From assembly GCA_965214565.1 (NCBI GenBank), contig OZ243951.1, forward strand, positions 1,364,001-1,428,000: 64,000 bases of DNA. The letters are read 5' to 3'. The stretch's first letter is position 1. Every line of letters starts with the position of its first letter. The translations under genes were made by a program, and so were the position numbers. This stretch comes from VXYK01 sp965214565. Lineage in GTDB: Bacteria > Actinomycetota > Acidimicrobiia > Acidimicrobiales > Aldehydirespiratoraceae. The notes under the pieces were generated by a model that did no database searches, was not told the origin of the DNA, and worked only from the letters and a program-made list of their open reading frames with translations. Shown here piece after piece: positions 54,150 through 62,141 of this stretch.

Positions 54150-54179
54150 CACATCATAACATCTCTGTCAAATGATGTG
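54150..54179. promoter_or_regulatory. Inverted repeat, probable VapBC operator
   Basis: CACATCAT (54150-54157) and ATGATGTG (54172-54179) form a perfect inverted repeat with a 14-base spacer immediately upstream of vapB, the place where VapB-type dimers bind for autoregulation. Confidence 0.7.
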
Positions 54180-54242
54180 ATGATGCGCCTGTCGGAACCA
54201 CCCTGTGGGGCAGAGGTGAAACCCTGTGACGAGCGAATTGAG

Positions 54243-54327
54243 CGGAGGGAGGGGGATTCGAACCCCCGGGGCCGTTGAGCCCGCTGGTTTTCAAGACCAG
54301 TGCAATCGTCCGCTCTGCCATCCCTCC
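54243..54327 (-). tRNA. tRNA-Ser (TGA)
   Basis: An 85-base class II tRNA with acceptor GGAGGGA/TCCCTCC, anticodon stem CTGGT/ACCAG around a loop with TGA, long variable arm and T-arm GGGGGTTCGAATCCCCC. No CCA is encoded. Confidence 0.96.
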
Positions 54328-54329
54328 AG

Positions 54330-55001
54330 TTAGCCAGGATACTGGAATGCCTCTGGAAGAGGGCTCGCAAGTAATTCTGGCAGGGCATCGAGGTACTGGG
54401 CGCGGGGCCACTCCACAACACCGAGAGTTGCGAGATGGGGCGTCATCCACTGCACGTCGATGAGCCGTCGGTGAGCGCCACGCAGGAGGTCCGCCAGCGC
54501 AACCAGCGCGACCTTGGAAGCATCGGTGACCCGGTGGAACATCGACTCGCCCGCGAACAGACCACCGACCGCGACCCCGTACAGGCCACCGACCAGTTCC
54601 CCGTCCAGCCAGGTCTCGACGCTGTGGACCCAGCCCAGAGAACCGAGCCGGACATAGGCGTCGCGGATCTGCGAATCGATCCAGTCATGGGGCCGACCCG
54701 CGTCAGCACAAGCGTCAATAACCGCAGGCAGAGCTGTGTCTACACGAACCTCGAAACGGCGAACCGAACGGCGCAGGGAACGGCTCACATGCAACGAGTT
54801 GGTTTCGAGAACCCCTCGCGGATCAGGCGACCACCAGCCGATCAGCCCGTCAGCCTGAATCGGCATCGGGAACATCGCAGACCGGTAGGCAGCCAGGATC
54901 GTTCCCGGTTCCAGGTCGGCCCCGACCCCGACCAGCCCGGACGGTTCTGCACACTCCACAAGCGGAAAGCTCCACGAACATGGCGCGGGTTCGACGGGCA
55001 T
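54330..55001 (-). CDS. aat: Leucyl/phenylalanyl-tRNA-protein transferase
   Basis: The 223-residue enzyme adds Leu or Phe to N-terminal Lys/Arg of proteins, marking them for ClpAP/S degradation. Family landmarks are present: GLVGVGADLEPGTILAAYRSAMFPM, GWWSPDPRGVL, GGLYGVAVGGLFAGESMF and the closing IDVQWMTPHLATLG. It starts two bases after the tRNA-Ser and runs on the same strand. Confidence 0.95.
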   Translation of the reverse strand: MPVEPAPCSWSFPLVECAEPSGLVGVGADLEPGTILAAYRSAMFPMPIQADGLIGWWSPDPRGVLETNSLHVSRSLRRSVRRFEVRVDTALPAVIDACADAGRPHDWIDSQIRDAYVRLGSLGWVHSVETWLDGELVGGLYGVAVGGLFAGESMFHRVTDASKVALVALADLLRGAHRRLIDVQWMTPHLATLGVVEWPRAQYLDALPELLASPLPEAFQYPG

Positions 55002-55033
55002 GGGACAAGGCTAGGGCGCGCTAGGTTGCCCAG

Positions 55034-55681
55034 ATGGCGAACCGTCCCCCGCTAGTTGCCTTGATGAACCCGCTGCCGATGGAGTTGGCACCGGCGCTGC
55101 GCAAACGGCGAAGCGATCTGGCCGCAGTAGCGCGCGGCAGAGTCCTCGATCTGGGTGGCTGGTCCGACCATCTCGACAGCTACCAGATCGCCGGCGAGGT
55201 CGATTCGGTCACCATGCTCGACCGCCTCGGCGACATCAGGGCCGGTACCGCCGAATACGACCCCCGAGGAGTCGTCAGGGTCGATGTTGAACCCGAGGAA
55301 CTCAGCGAACTCGGCCACGGACCCTTCGACACGATTATCAGCCTGATCCGAACCCCTCTGGTGGCCGACCTGAACCGGTTCCTGCGAACCCTGACTGGCC
55401 TGCTCGCCGACGAAGGGAGGCTGTTGTTCCTCGAACCGGTGGCTCGGACCGGTCGAACCGGTCGCCTGCTTGCGCTCGGCGGACGACTCGGCCGCTCAGT
55501 CGGGGGGCTGCACCTCGACTGGGACCTTCCTGCCGAGATCCGAGCCCTGGGACTGACGATCACCGACCTGCAGCGCTTCGAGGTGCCGACCGTGTCGGCG
55601 CCGTTCCGTCCGTTTGTTGAAGCGAGGGTCCGCCGGGCGCTAAGCCCACCCGTCAGCTCGCCAGAATCGTCACCGAGTTGA
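55034..55681 (+). CDS. Class I SAM-dependent methyltransferase-like protein
   Basis: The 215-residue protein has motif I VLDLGGWSDHLDSY near residues 36-49, a motif IV-like PFDTIISLIRTP, and a LLADEGRLLFLEPV post-motif strand, the usual Rossmann methyltransferase order. The substrate is unknown. Its 3' end overlaps the 3' end of the cyclophilin gene on the other strand by 29 bases. It is divergent from aat. Confidence 0.78.
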   Translation: MANRPPLVALMNPLPMELAPALRKRRSDLAAVARGRVLDLGGWSDHLDSYQIAGEVDSVTMLDRLGDIRAGTAEYDPRGVVRVDVEPEELSELGHGPFDTIISLIRTPLVADLNRFLRTLTGLLADEGRLLFLEPVARTGRTGRLLALGGRLGRSVGGLHLDWDLPAEIRALGLTITDLQRFEVPTVSAPFRPFVEARVRRALSPPVSSPESSPS

Positions 55682-56570
55682 CGGTGACGGCCCGCGACGG
55701 CCGACCGCCGAGCCCGCTGTCGTCGGGTTGATGCAAGCCGATGATGTCCTGCAACACGCTGAGTCCGGACTCATCGGTCTGCCCGAACACTATGTAGGTG
55801 CCCTGACCGTCGAGCAGAGCTGTGTTGGGCCCGGTCGTGAAGAAGAATTGTGCGCCCGAGGAGTCGGGCCCGGCGCTGCGGGCCATCACCAACTGGCCGG
55901 GAACATACCGGTAGGGCCCAGTGAGGATTCCGCCCTCGTCATTGAAGGTCGGTTCGTCGGGGATGGTGTACCCGGGTCCCGGATCGCTGGCCGAATTCGT
56001 GTGGGGCGATCCGCCCTGAATGATGTCGATGCTGGGATCAGTTCGGAACAGCGTGGTGCCGTCGTAGTATCCCCAACGGGCGAGAGTCACGAAGTTGTTG
56101 ACCGTGTTGGGGGTGTTCTCGGTGTCGAGGCTGATGACGATCTCGCCCTCTGAGGTGTCGAACACCGCTTGGTAGTTGTGCTCGGGGTTGATGCACATCG
56201 GTTGCGGACCATCGAAGTCGATCGTGCGAGGGCTGCTCTTGTCGGCCGCTGGACAGTCCGGGTCGGTCGGCTCGGAAATTTCCACCGGCTCCGCGAGCGA
56301 CGTCGTAGTGACGGATTCAGTGTCGACCGGTTCGGTGCCGGTCGGGGCCTCGGTGGTGTTCGTCTCAACTGGATCGAAACTGTCGATCGGGTCTTCGCTG
56401 CCACGATTCAGCAACCAGACGATCCCGGCGATCATGACCACGACCGCGGCGAAACCTAGGCCCAGGCGGATCGTCCTCCGCCGCATTCTGGCTCTCTCCT
56501 CGGCTGCCTGAGCCGCGGCGATCCGGCTGGCTCGGTTGGCTTTCTGACGGGCGCGTTTGTCAGTAGTCAC
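55653..56570 (-). CDS. Membrane-anchored cyclophilin-type peptidyl-prolyl isomerase
   Basis: The 305-residue protein has a basic cytoplasmic N-terminus, one membrane anchor (about 33-51), an acidic and Thr-rich spacer, and a cyclophilin domain from about residue 130: VFDTSEGEIVISLDTENTPNTVNNFVTLA, then GYYDGTTLFRT, IQGGSP, and SSGAQFFFT. It would catalyse proline isomerisation in the extracytoplasmic space. Several typical active-site residues (FRT, QFF) are preserved. Confidence 0.92.
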   Translation of the reverse strand: MTTDKRARQKANRASRIAAAQAAEERARMRRRTIRLGLGFAAVVVMIAGIVWLLNRGSEDPIDSFDPVETNTTEAPTGTEPVDTESVTTTSLAEPVEISEPTDPDCPAADKSSPRTIDFDGPQPMCINPEHNYQAVFDTSEGEIVISLDTENTPNTVNNFVTLARWGYYDGTTLFRTDPSIDIIQGGSPHTNSASDPGPGYTIPDEPTFNDEGGILTGPYRYVPGQLVMARSAGPDSSGAQFFFTTGPNTALLDGQGTYIVFGQTDESGLSVLQDIIGLHQPDDSGLGGRPSRAVTVNSVTILAS

Positions 56571-56619
56571 GGCATCGCAGGCTATCGGCGAGTCTCCCCG
56601 ACTTGGGCCGCGACCACAC

Positions 56620-56802
56620 TTAGCCCAAGAGCGTGAACAGAATCCCAGCGGCGAGCGGCAGGATCATCGCCACAGCCAAACCCATGACCAGCCAGAGAAG
56701 GAGGCGGCGGCGGCGGCGCTCGTGCCTGGACAACCCTTGGGTTTGGTGCTGTTGGCGGGCGGATTTGACGCGTCGCTTGCGGGTGTTGGGGTTGGTCGCC
56801 AC
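56620..56802 (-). CDS. Small basic single-pass membrane protein
   Basis: The 60-residue GTG-initiated protein has a strongly basic, Arg-rich first half (KRRVKSARQQ...RRRRR) followed by one hydrophobic segment (LLLWLVMGLAVAMILPLAAGILF). It lies 49 bases upstream of the cyclophilin gene on the same strand, which has a similar basic N-terminus and helix. No family is recognised. Confidence 0.6.
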   Translation of the reverse strand: MATNPNTRKRRVKSARQQHQTQGLSRHERRRRRLLLWLVMGLAVAMILPLAAGILFTLLG

Positions 56803-56859
56803 GGCTGTTCAAGCTACCGCTTACCTGCGTCGGCTCCAAGCGTTCTGTAGCCTCGTGGC

Positions 56860-57417
56860 GTGCGCCGGCCGTTCTGTGTGCCAACCGTCTGTCTGTTCGC
56901 TGTCTGCGTGTCTGCCGCACTTGTTGCAGGTTGCTCTACCCAAGACGTTGTCGAGGACCCGGGCGGCACAGAGACCGAACAGGAGACGTCAGCGCTGAGC
57001 GTCGAGACGACGATCCCGCGTTCGGTGGGTCTCGTCCGAATCGGCCCCTCGGCCTACGACCTCGTGTTCACGTGCGTCGACGGCGGTGCCGGTGAGATCC
57101 TTGCGGTGGGTGTCGGTCGAGACATCAACGACAAGCCGGTCCAAGCCTTCGTTCAGGCGTTCGTGGCAGAGCCCTACGTCGGGGTGGAGGTTGGTGAACA
57201 GGACGACAACGTGCGCTTCGAGCCGCGTCTGGGGGGGTTGCTCGACTTCACGTTCGACCACGACATCGTTCGGTTCGACAATGTTGATTTTGTTTCTGAC
57301 CTGAACATCGAGACCGGTGCGTTCACACCGGCAGGAATCGGTTCGGTGGTCGTTGAATGCCGCAGCTACGAGACCGAACTCCCCGAGACTGAACTCCCTT
57401 ACGAGGTGTCTCAATAG
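56860..57417 (+). CDS. Hypothetical lipoprotein
   Basis: GTG-initiated, 185 residues. A signal peptide of about 24 residues ends in the lipobox LVAGC. The mature protein begins with a Glu/Thr-rich spacer and continues as a beta-rich domain with VFTCVDGGAGEIL and VVVECRSY, whose two Cys could form a disulfide. No known family is recognised. It diverges from the small membrane gene upstream. Confidence 0.65.
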   Translation: MRRPFCVPTVCLFAVCVSAALVAGCSTQDVVEDPGGTETEQETSALSVETTIPRSVGLVRIGPSAYDLVFTCVDGGAGEILAVGVGRDINDKPVQAFVQAFVAEPYVGVEVGEQDDNVRFEPRLGGLLDFTFDHDIVRFDNVDFVSDLNIETGAFTPAGIGSVVVECRSYETELPETELPYEVSQ

Positions 57418-57445
57418 CCGCCCTGGTTCAGGAGCGTGTGAACAG

Positions 57446-58219
57446 TCAGGCGCTGCAGGGGCTGTCTTGGAGGATCATCGGCAGACGACCGGACCGATAG
57501 GTCGTCACCACGCCGTCCTCAACCGTGAACACGACCCGGAAGTCGGCGTCGGAGGCATCCCTCGGCACGAACACGAAGTTGACGGTGTCAGCGTCGATCA
57601 CCTCTCGCTCTATCTGGTCTCCGAACGTTGCAACCAGATGCTCGGCTGTGGTCCCGATACCTATCCCGGAACGTGTGGTGATCGGGCCGTCGACAATGTC
57701 GACCCGCTCGATCGTGGATGCATGCACCAGGAAACTGATCCCGGGAGGAGCTGCTGCCGGTGTGACTTGGTAGCAGTCGCTCACCGGTTCGCAGGCGACC
57801 ATCGACGAGCCGCTCAACTCCGCGGCTGCGGGCACTGTCAGCCCGAAGGTTACGACTCCGAGCCCGACCGTGCTGATCGAGGAGCTGCTGCCCAGCTGCG
57901 GAACGGCATCATCAGCTGCTTGCGCGACCACCTGCGCCTCCGCCTGACCGGTGGTGCATACGAGCGGGACTTCGATCGGCACTGATGCCGGGATTGAGGT
58001 GGTTGTGCTGGTGGTGACGGTGGGTTCAGGCGAGGCATCACCATCGCCTTCCGGGCCAGGGTCCGCCACGGCGGTCGTTGTCGTAGACCTGGGAATCGTT
58101 GTGGTCGTGGTCTCGGATGTGTCTTCTGAGTCGTCGTCGCCCCGGCTGATAATAAGAAGAGCGGCGGCGACGATGAAGATCAGAGCAACGAGAGTGACTG
58201 CAATCTGGCGTGGTGACAT
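57446..58219 (-). CDS. Hypothetical secreted membrane-anchored protein with Thr-rich linker
   Basis: The 257-residue protein has a single N-terminal membrane helix (about 6-24), a Thr/Asp/Glu-rich linker to about residue 80 and a C-terminal domain with a GIGIGTTAEHLVATFGDQIE segment. That segment is the pattern of domains that build small sugar- or peptide-binding folds (VGIGST...KV-type). Two Cys near 130 and 138 could pair. No family is firmly identified. Confidence 0.65.
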   Translation of the reverse strand: MSPRQIAVTLVALIFIVAAALLIISRGDDDSEDTSETTTTTIPRSTTTTAVADPGPEGDGDASPEPTVTTSTTTSIPASVPIEVPLVCTTGQAEAQVVAQAADDAVPQLGSSSSISTVGLGVVTFGLTVPAAAELSGSSMVACEPVSDCYQVTPAAAPPGISFLVHASTIERVDIVDGPITTRSGIGIGTTAEHLVATFGDQIEREVIDADTVNFVFVPRDASDADFRVVFTVEDGVVTTYRSGRLPMILQDSPCSA

Positions 58220-58332
58220 GGTTCAACCGGGTGGGAGGGGGCGTGATTTGAAGACAACCCGAACTTACCACAAGACACGGGAACTGTATTCACGGCCGTG
58301 GGATTTGAGCTGTGTCCTTGCGAGGGATTTTG

Positions 58333-58405
58333 TAGGCCGCCCGGGGCTCGAACCCGGCACCTTGAGATTAAAAGTCTCCTGCTCTACCCGATGAGCTAGC
58401 GGCCC
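58333..58405 (-). tRNA. tRNA-Lys (TTT)
   Basis: A 73-base cloverleaf with acceptor GGGCCGC/GCGGCCT (G1-U72 wobble), D-arm AGCTCATCGGGTAGAGCA, anticodon TTT in CTTTTAA, and T-arm CCGGGTTCGAGCCCCGG. No CCA is encoded. Confidence 0.95.
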
Positions 58406-58442
58406 ACCAAGCAGGCTACAGGCAGCGTTGTGGGCTACTGCC

Positions 58443-59921
58443 TCACACGCCCGCTTCGGCCTCGATCTTCAGCAACCGTTCGAAGTTGGCGCGAAGCTCA
58501 TCGCGCCGACTGCGGTCGTGGGCCAGGTTCACCAACTCCAGGGGATCCTCACTGAGGTCGTACCACTCATGGTCGTGGTCCTCGAAGGAGGCATCGACAT
58601 CAAAGAGCTTCGGTGTCAAAGAGCGGGTGCCGTCACGCTCGATGCCTCCACCGATCCCGTAGTAGCGGGCGTATTTGGTGACCCCGTCGAAGAAGCCGCG
58701 GACCGCGTAACGGCAGTTCCGCAGCAGCGGCGACTGGGCGCTGTCCTGGGAGAACAACACGTGGTCGCGGGGTCGGGCCGCCGGATCTGCTAGCACCGGG
58801 GCCAAGTCGACACCCGACAACGAAGGCGTCTCGGCGAGGTCAACACCGCCGAGGGAGCACAGCGTCGTGGCGAGGTCCACATGGGTCGCCAGGGCATCGG
58901 TCGTCGTCGCCGGCTCGGTGACACCGGGGACCTTGACGACGAGGGGCACGCCCATCACTTCCTCGTAGACGCACGGCAGCTTGGCACGCAGGCCGTGCGA
59001 ACCGCAGGCGTCGCCATGATCGGAGGTGTAGGCGATGACGGTGTCGTCGTAGATTCCCAGCTCGTCGAGAGTGTGGAGCAGCTCGCCGAGGTTCCGGTCG
59101 AGCTCCTCATGGAGGTAGGCGTAGTAGTCGAGCTGCCGCAACCACGCCCGCTCATCTGCGAGGTCCAACCGGCCCACGAAGTGTTCGTGGTTGCGCACCT
59201 GCCGCCAGGCGCGTTGGATCTCCGGTTTGGAGTGCAGATCGTCGTGAAAGTTGGCGGGGAGCTCGTCGAACCGCTCCGGGTAGTCCTCGGGGGCCGCCTC
59301 CACGGGAACGCCCTCGAGCCGCAGCTTGCGCATGAACTCGAAAGCCTTGGCGTCGGAGGGGTTCTCAGCCTGATAACTCAGATGGTCGATCGGGAACCAC
59401 ATGATGTCGTGGGGGTTCACCAGGGCCACGGTGAGGTGCCAGGGCGTGTCGTCGTTGGCATGCTTGCGCAGCCAGTTCATGGCATCGGCAGCGATGATCG
59501 GATCGAAGAAGCGGCCGCTCCAGGCCGATCCTGTGTAGTGGGTGTCGTTGCCGCGATAATCCTGGTAGCCGTGCGCGGTCATTTCGGGAACGTGCTCGTG
59601 TGAGAGATGCCATTTCCCCAGGTAAGCGCTGTAATACCCGCGCCCGGCCAGAAGGCTCCCGATCGTGGGGATCGCTGGGTCCAGTGCCGTGTGAACTGGG
59701 AACGAGACGTTGTCGACCACGCCGTGCTCGGCGAGGTAGCTGCCGGTGTAGAGGCTCGCCCGAGACGGTGAGCATGGCGACGAATGTGTGTAGTAGCGGT
59801 TGAACGTCAACCCGTCGGTGTGCAGTCGATCATGTGCGGGAAGGTCGGCTCTGCCGGCGAGCCAGTCGTTGCGCCGTTCCTCATCGGAGACGATCAGCAG
59901 AATGTTGGGTTGTCTGTCCAT
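58443..59921 (-). CDS. Sulfatase (arylsulfatase/choline-sulfatase-like)
   Basis: The 492-residue alkaline phosphatase-superfamily enzyme starts with NILLIVSDEERRNDW (metal-binding Asp pair region) and carries the sulfatase signature CSPSRASLYTG at residues 50-60, where Cys50 is converted to formylglycine. Further metal and substrate residues lie in KWHLSH, TSDHGDACGSHG and the C-terminal region. No signal peptide is visible, so a cytoplasmic location is likely. A formylglycine-generating enzyme must be encoded elsewhere. Confidence 0.94.
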   Translation of the reverse strand: MDRQPNILLIVSDEERRNDWLAGRADLPAHDRLHTDGLTFNRYYTHSSPCSPSRASLYTGSYLAEHGVVDNVSFPVHTALDPAIPTIGSLLAGRGYYSAYLGKWHLSHEHVPEMTAHGYQDYRGNDTHYTGSAWSGRFFDPIIAADAMNWLRKHANDDTPWHLTVALVNPHDIMWFPIDHLSYQAENPSDAKAFEFMRKLRLEGVPVEAAPEDYPERFDELPANFHDDLHSKPEIQRAWRQVRNHEHFVGRLDLADERAWLRQLDYYAYLHEELDRNLGELLHTLDELGIYDDTVIAYTSDHGDACGSHGLRAKLPCVYEEVMGVPLVVKVPGVTEPATTTDALATHVDLATTLCSLGGVDLAETPSLSGVDLAPVLADPAARPRDHVLFSQDSAQSPLLRNCRYAVRGFFDGVTKYARYYGIGGGIERDGTRSLTPKLFDVDASFEDHDHEWYDLSEDPLELVNLAHDRSRRDELRANFERLLKIEAEAGV

Positions 59922-59939
59922 GGCGGCAGCGTAGAACGC

Positions 59940-60593
59940 TCAGCTCAACCGGGCTATATGGGAGGAGAAAGCTGAACGGACCGCGTCGAGCGCCTCGCGG
60001 TTGGTGAGGTCGTCGATGCACATGACCTCACCGACATGGATCTGAATCAGCGGGCGGCCCCGCCAGGGAATGCGCGGGAACCGCCTGTCGCTCGGCCAGA
60101 CCTCATCAGAACCGACAAATACGACGGGCAGCACGACCGCGTCGGCTGCTCTGGCGATCTCCAGGAACCCTCTGCGAACCTTGCCGAGACCCGATTCGTC
60201 GCGTTTGTCGGGGGGCACGATCCGGCCTTCGAGCATCACTGCCACCGGCCGGCTGGCTGCGAGCGTCTCCACAGCGGTATTGATCGTTGCCCGCCAGCCG
60301 CTGCCGGCGCTGATGCAACCGGCCGATCTGAGGAACCTTCCCACCAGCGGAACGTCAAAATACTTGGCTCGCACCAGGATCCGGGCCCGCAACCCGAGCC
60401 TCTCCAAAAGCGCGAACCCGACCGGGACGTCGAAGAAGCTGCGGTGGTTGGCGACCACGACGACGGGCCTTCCCAGCGTGTCGATCGGGCCGTCGTCGGT
60501 GTGGCGAGTCCGACAGAACAGCCGGCTCACGAAACGCAGGAACCCGGCGCGGCGCGAGAACCGACGTTGATCGCGGTCAGGGACTGAGGCCAC
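59940..60593 (-). CDS. 1-acylglycerol-3-phosphate acyltransferase-like (PlsC family)
   Basis: The 217-residue acyltransferase has NHRSFFD (HxxxxD catalytic motif) near residues 49-55, a GRFLRSAGCI segment, the EGRI motif near 120-123 and a VVLPVVFVGSDEV strand. It would transfer acyl groups to a glycerol phosphate or a related acceptor at the membrane. It ends 18 bases before the sulfatase start on the same strand. Confidence 0.9.
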   Translation of the reverse strand: MASVPDRDQRRFSRRAGFLRFVSRLFCRTRHTDDGPIDTLGRPVVVVANHRSFFDVPVGFALLERLGLRARILVRAKYFDVPLVGRFLRSAGCISAGSGWRATINTAVETLAASRPVAVMLEGRIVPPDKRDESGLGKVRRGFLEIARAADAVVLPVVFVGSDEVWPSDRRFPRIPWRGRPLIQIHVGEVMCIDDLTNREALDAVRSAFSSHIARLS

Positions 60594-60650
60594 GGCACTT
60601 GTCTAGCGCCCTTTGGGGCCGGGCGGCACACTAGTTCGGCGCGGCGGTGA

Positions 60651-62087
60651 GTGGTGACTGCGCCTGTGAACTACCGTCGGCGGTTCATGCCCGCTGCAGC
60701 GCCCGAAGAGATCTCGCGGGAGAGTTGGATAGCGTTGATTGTCGTTACCGCGGCGGCTTTCCTCGTTGTGCTCGACGTGTCTGTCGTCAACGTTGCTCTT
60801 CCTTCGATAGCACGCGACCTCGAAGCGACGTCGGCGCAGCTCCCCTGGGTTGTCTCCGGTTACAACATCGCGCTGGCGTCACTGTTGCTGCTGGCAGGAC
60901 GAACCGCGGACCGTCGCGGCCGCAGGGCGACCTTCACGGCGGGGTTGTACCTGTTCCTCGCCGGTTCCGCCCTGTGCGGAATGGCCAACGGCCCGATAAC
61001 TCTGATCGTCGCCCGGGTGGTGCAGGCGACGGGGGGCGCATTACTTATGCCTGCTTCGCTGGCGATGGTCCTGCCCCAGTTCCCGCTCTCCCGACGAGGT
61101 GTAGCGATCGGGATCTGGGGTGCCGCAGGCGCGTTGGGAGCCGCCTTCGGCCCCTCTGTCGGCGCAGTGTTGATTAGCGCATGGAGCTGGCGGGGGATAT
61201 TCCTGATCAACGTTCCGCTGGGACTGATCGTCGCGGTGCTGGCCCGGCGTCTGGTCGCTGAGACGCGTGATGAATCCGCCGAGGGGCCGCTCGACCTGAT
61301 CGGCGTTCCCGTCGGGGTTGCCGGTGTGGCGCTGGTGATGTACGGGATCGTCCGTTCGGAACAGCACGGGTGGACCGACCAGAGTGTTCTCCTGCTGATC
61401 TTGGCCGGGATTGCGGTCGTTCCCTTCGTGGTTTGGCGTTCGAAACGCCACCCCGCCCCGCTGCTCGACCTGTCGCTCTTTGCTGGTCGTCCCTATTCGG
61501 TGTCGACTGCGGCGTTCTGGGCCTATTCGCTGGCTTTCACGGCCGGGTTCTTCCTCAACTCGTTCATGTTTCAGGAGCTCTGGGGGATGAGCGTGCTGGA
61601 GACGGGTTTCGGTTTGACCCCTGGTCCTCTGATCGCCGCGGTGACGTCTGCCCGGCTGGGTGGTGTGGCCGACCGGATCGGGCACCGCTGGATAGTGTCG
61701 CTCGGCTGTTGGGTGGTTGCCGCGGGCTACCTCTGGATACTGCTGACCTTCACGTCGGAACAGGATTACGTCTTCGTCTACCTACCGTCCGCGGCCCTCA
61801 TCGGTGTGGGCGTCGGAGCAACCATCGCCGGGTATCAGAGCGCGGCGATGGCAGAGGTCGGCGTCGACCAGTTCGCGAGCGCCAACGCCACGCTCCGCAC
61901 CTTCCAACAGGTCGGCTACGCCATCGGTATCAGTGTGGTGAGCACTCTCGCTGCGGGTTTCAGCTACGACGGCATCTACGACGGCCTCGTATGGGTGATC
62001 GCCTGTTTCGTCCTCTCTGGCACGGTGATGCTGGTGGGCTACCCCTCAGGCTCAGCCGCGGCCCGCCAAGCAAGAACCGTCCGGTGA
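60651..62087 (+). CDS. MFS drug:H+ antiporter-2 (EmrB/QacA-like) transporter
   Basis: The 478-residue protein has about 14 predicted membrane segments. The DHA2 landmarks are visible: VVLDVSVVNVALPSI in helix 1, GRTADRRGRRATF in loop 2-3, ARVVQATGGALLMPASLA in helix 4, and GAAGALGAAFGPSVGAVL (motif C) in helix 5. It would export small hydrophobic compounds by proton antiport. The start at 60651 is uncertain; a later Met (about residue 13) is possible. Confidence 0.92.
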   Translation: MVTAPVNYRRRFMPAAAPEEISRESWIALIVVTAAAFLVVLDVSVVNVALPSIARDLEATSAQLPWVVSGYNIALASLLLLAGRTADRRGRRATFTAGLYLFLAGSALCGMANGPITLIVARVVQATGGALLMPASLAMVLPQFPLSRRGVAIGIWGAAGALGAAFGPSVGAVLISAWSWRGIFLINVPLGLIVAVLARRLVAETRDESAEGPLDLIGVPVGVAGVALVMYGIVRSEQHGWTDQSVLLLILAGIAVVPFVVWRSKRHPAPLLDLSLFAGRPYSVSTAAFWAYSLAFTAGFFLNSFMFQELWGMSVLETGFGLTPGPLIAAVTSARLGGVADRIGHRWIVSLGCWVVAAGYLWILLTFTSEQDYVFVYLPSAALIGVGVGATIAGYQSAAMAEVGVDQFASANATLRTFQQVGYAIGISVVSTLAAGFSYDGIYDGLVWVIACFVLSGTVMLVGYPSGSAAARQARTVR

Positions 62088-62141
62088 CTCGGCTCTCGAG
62101 TCGACCCAGCTCTCAGGTGGTCTCCTTAAGTGCGCCAGCCC

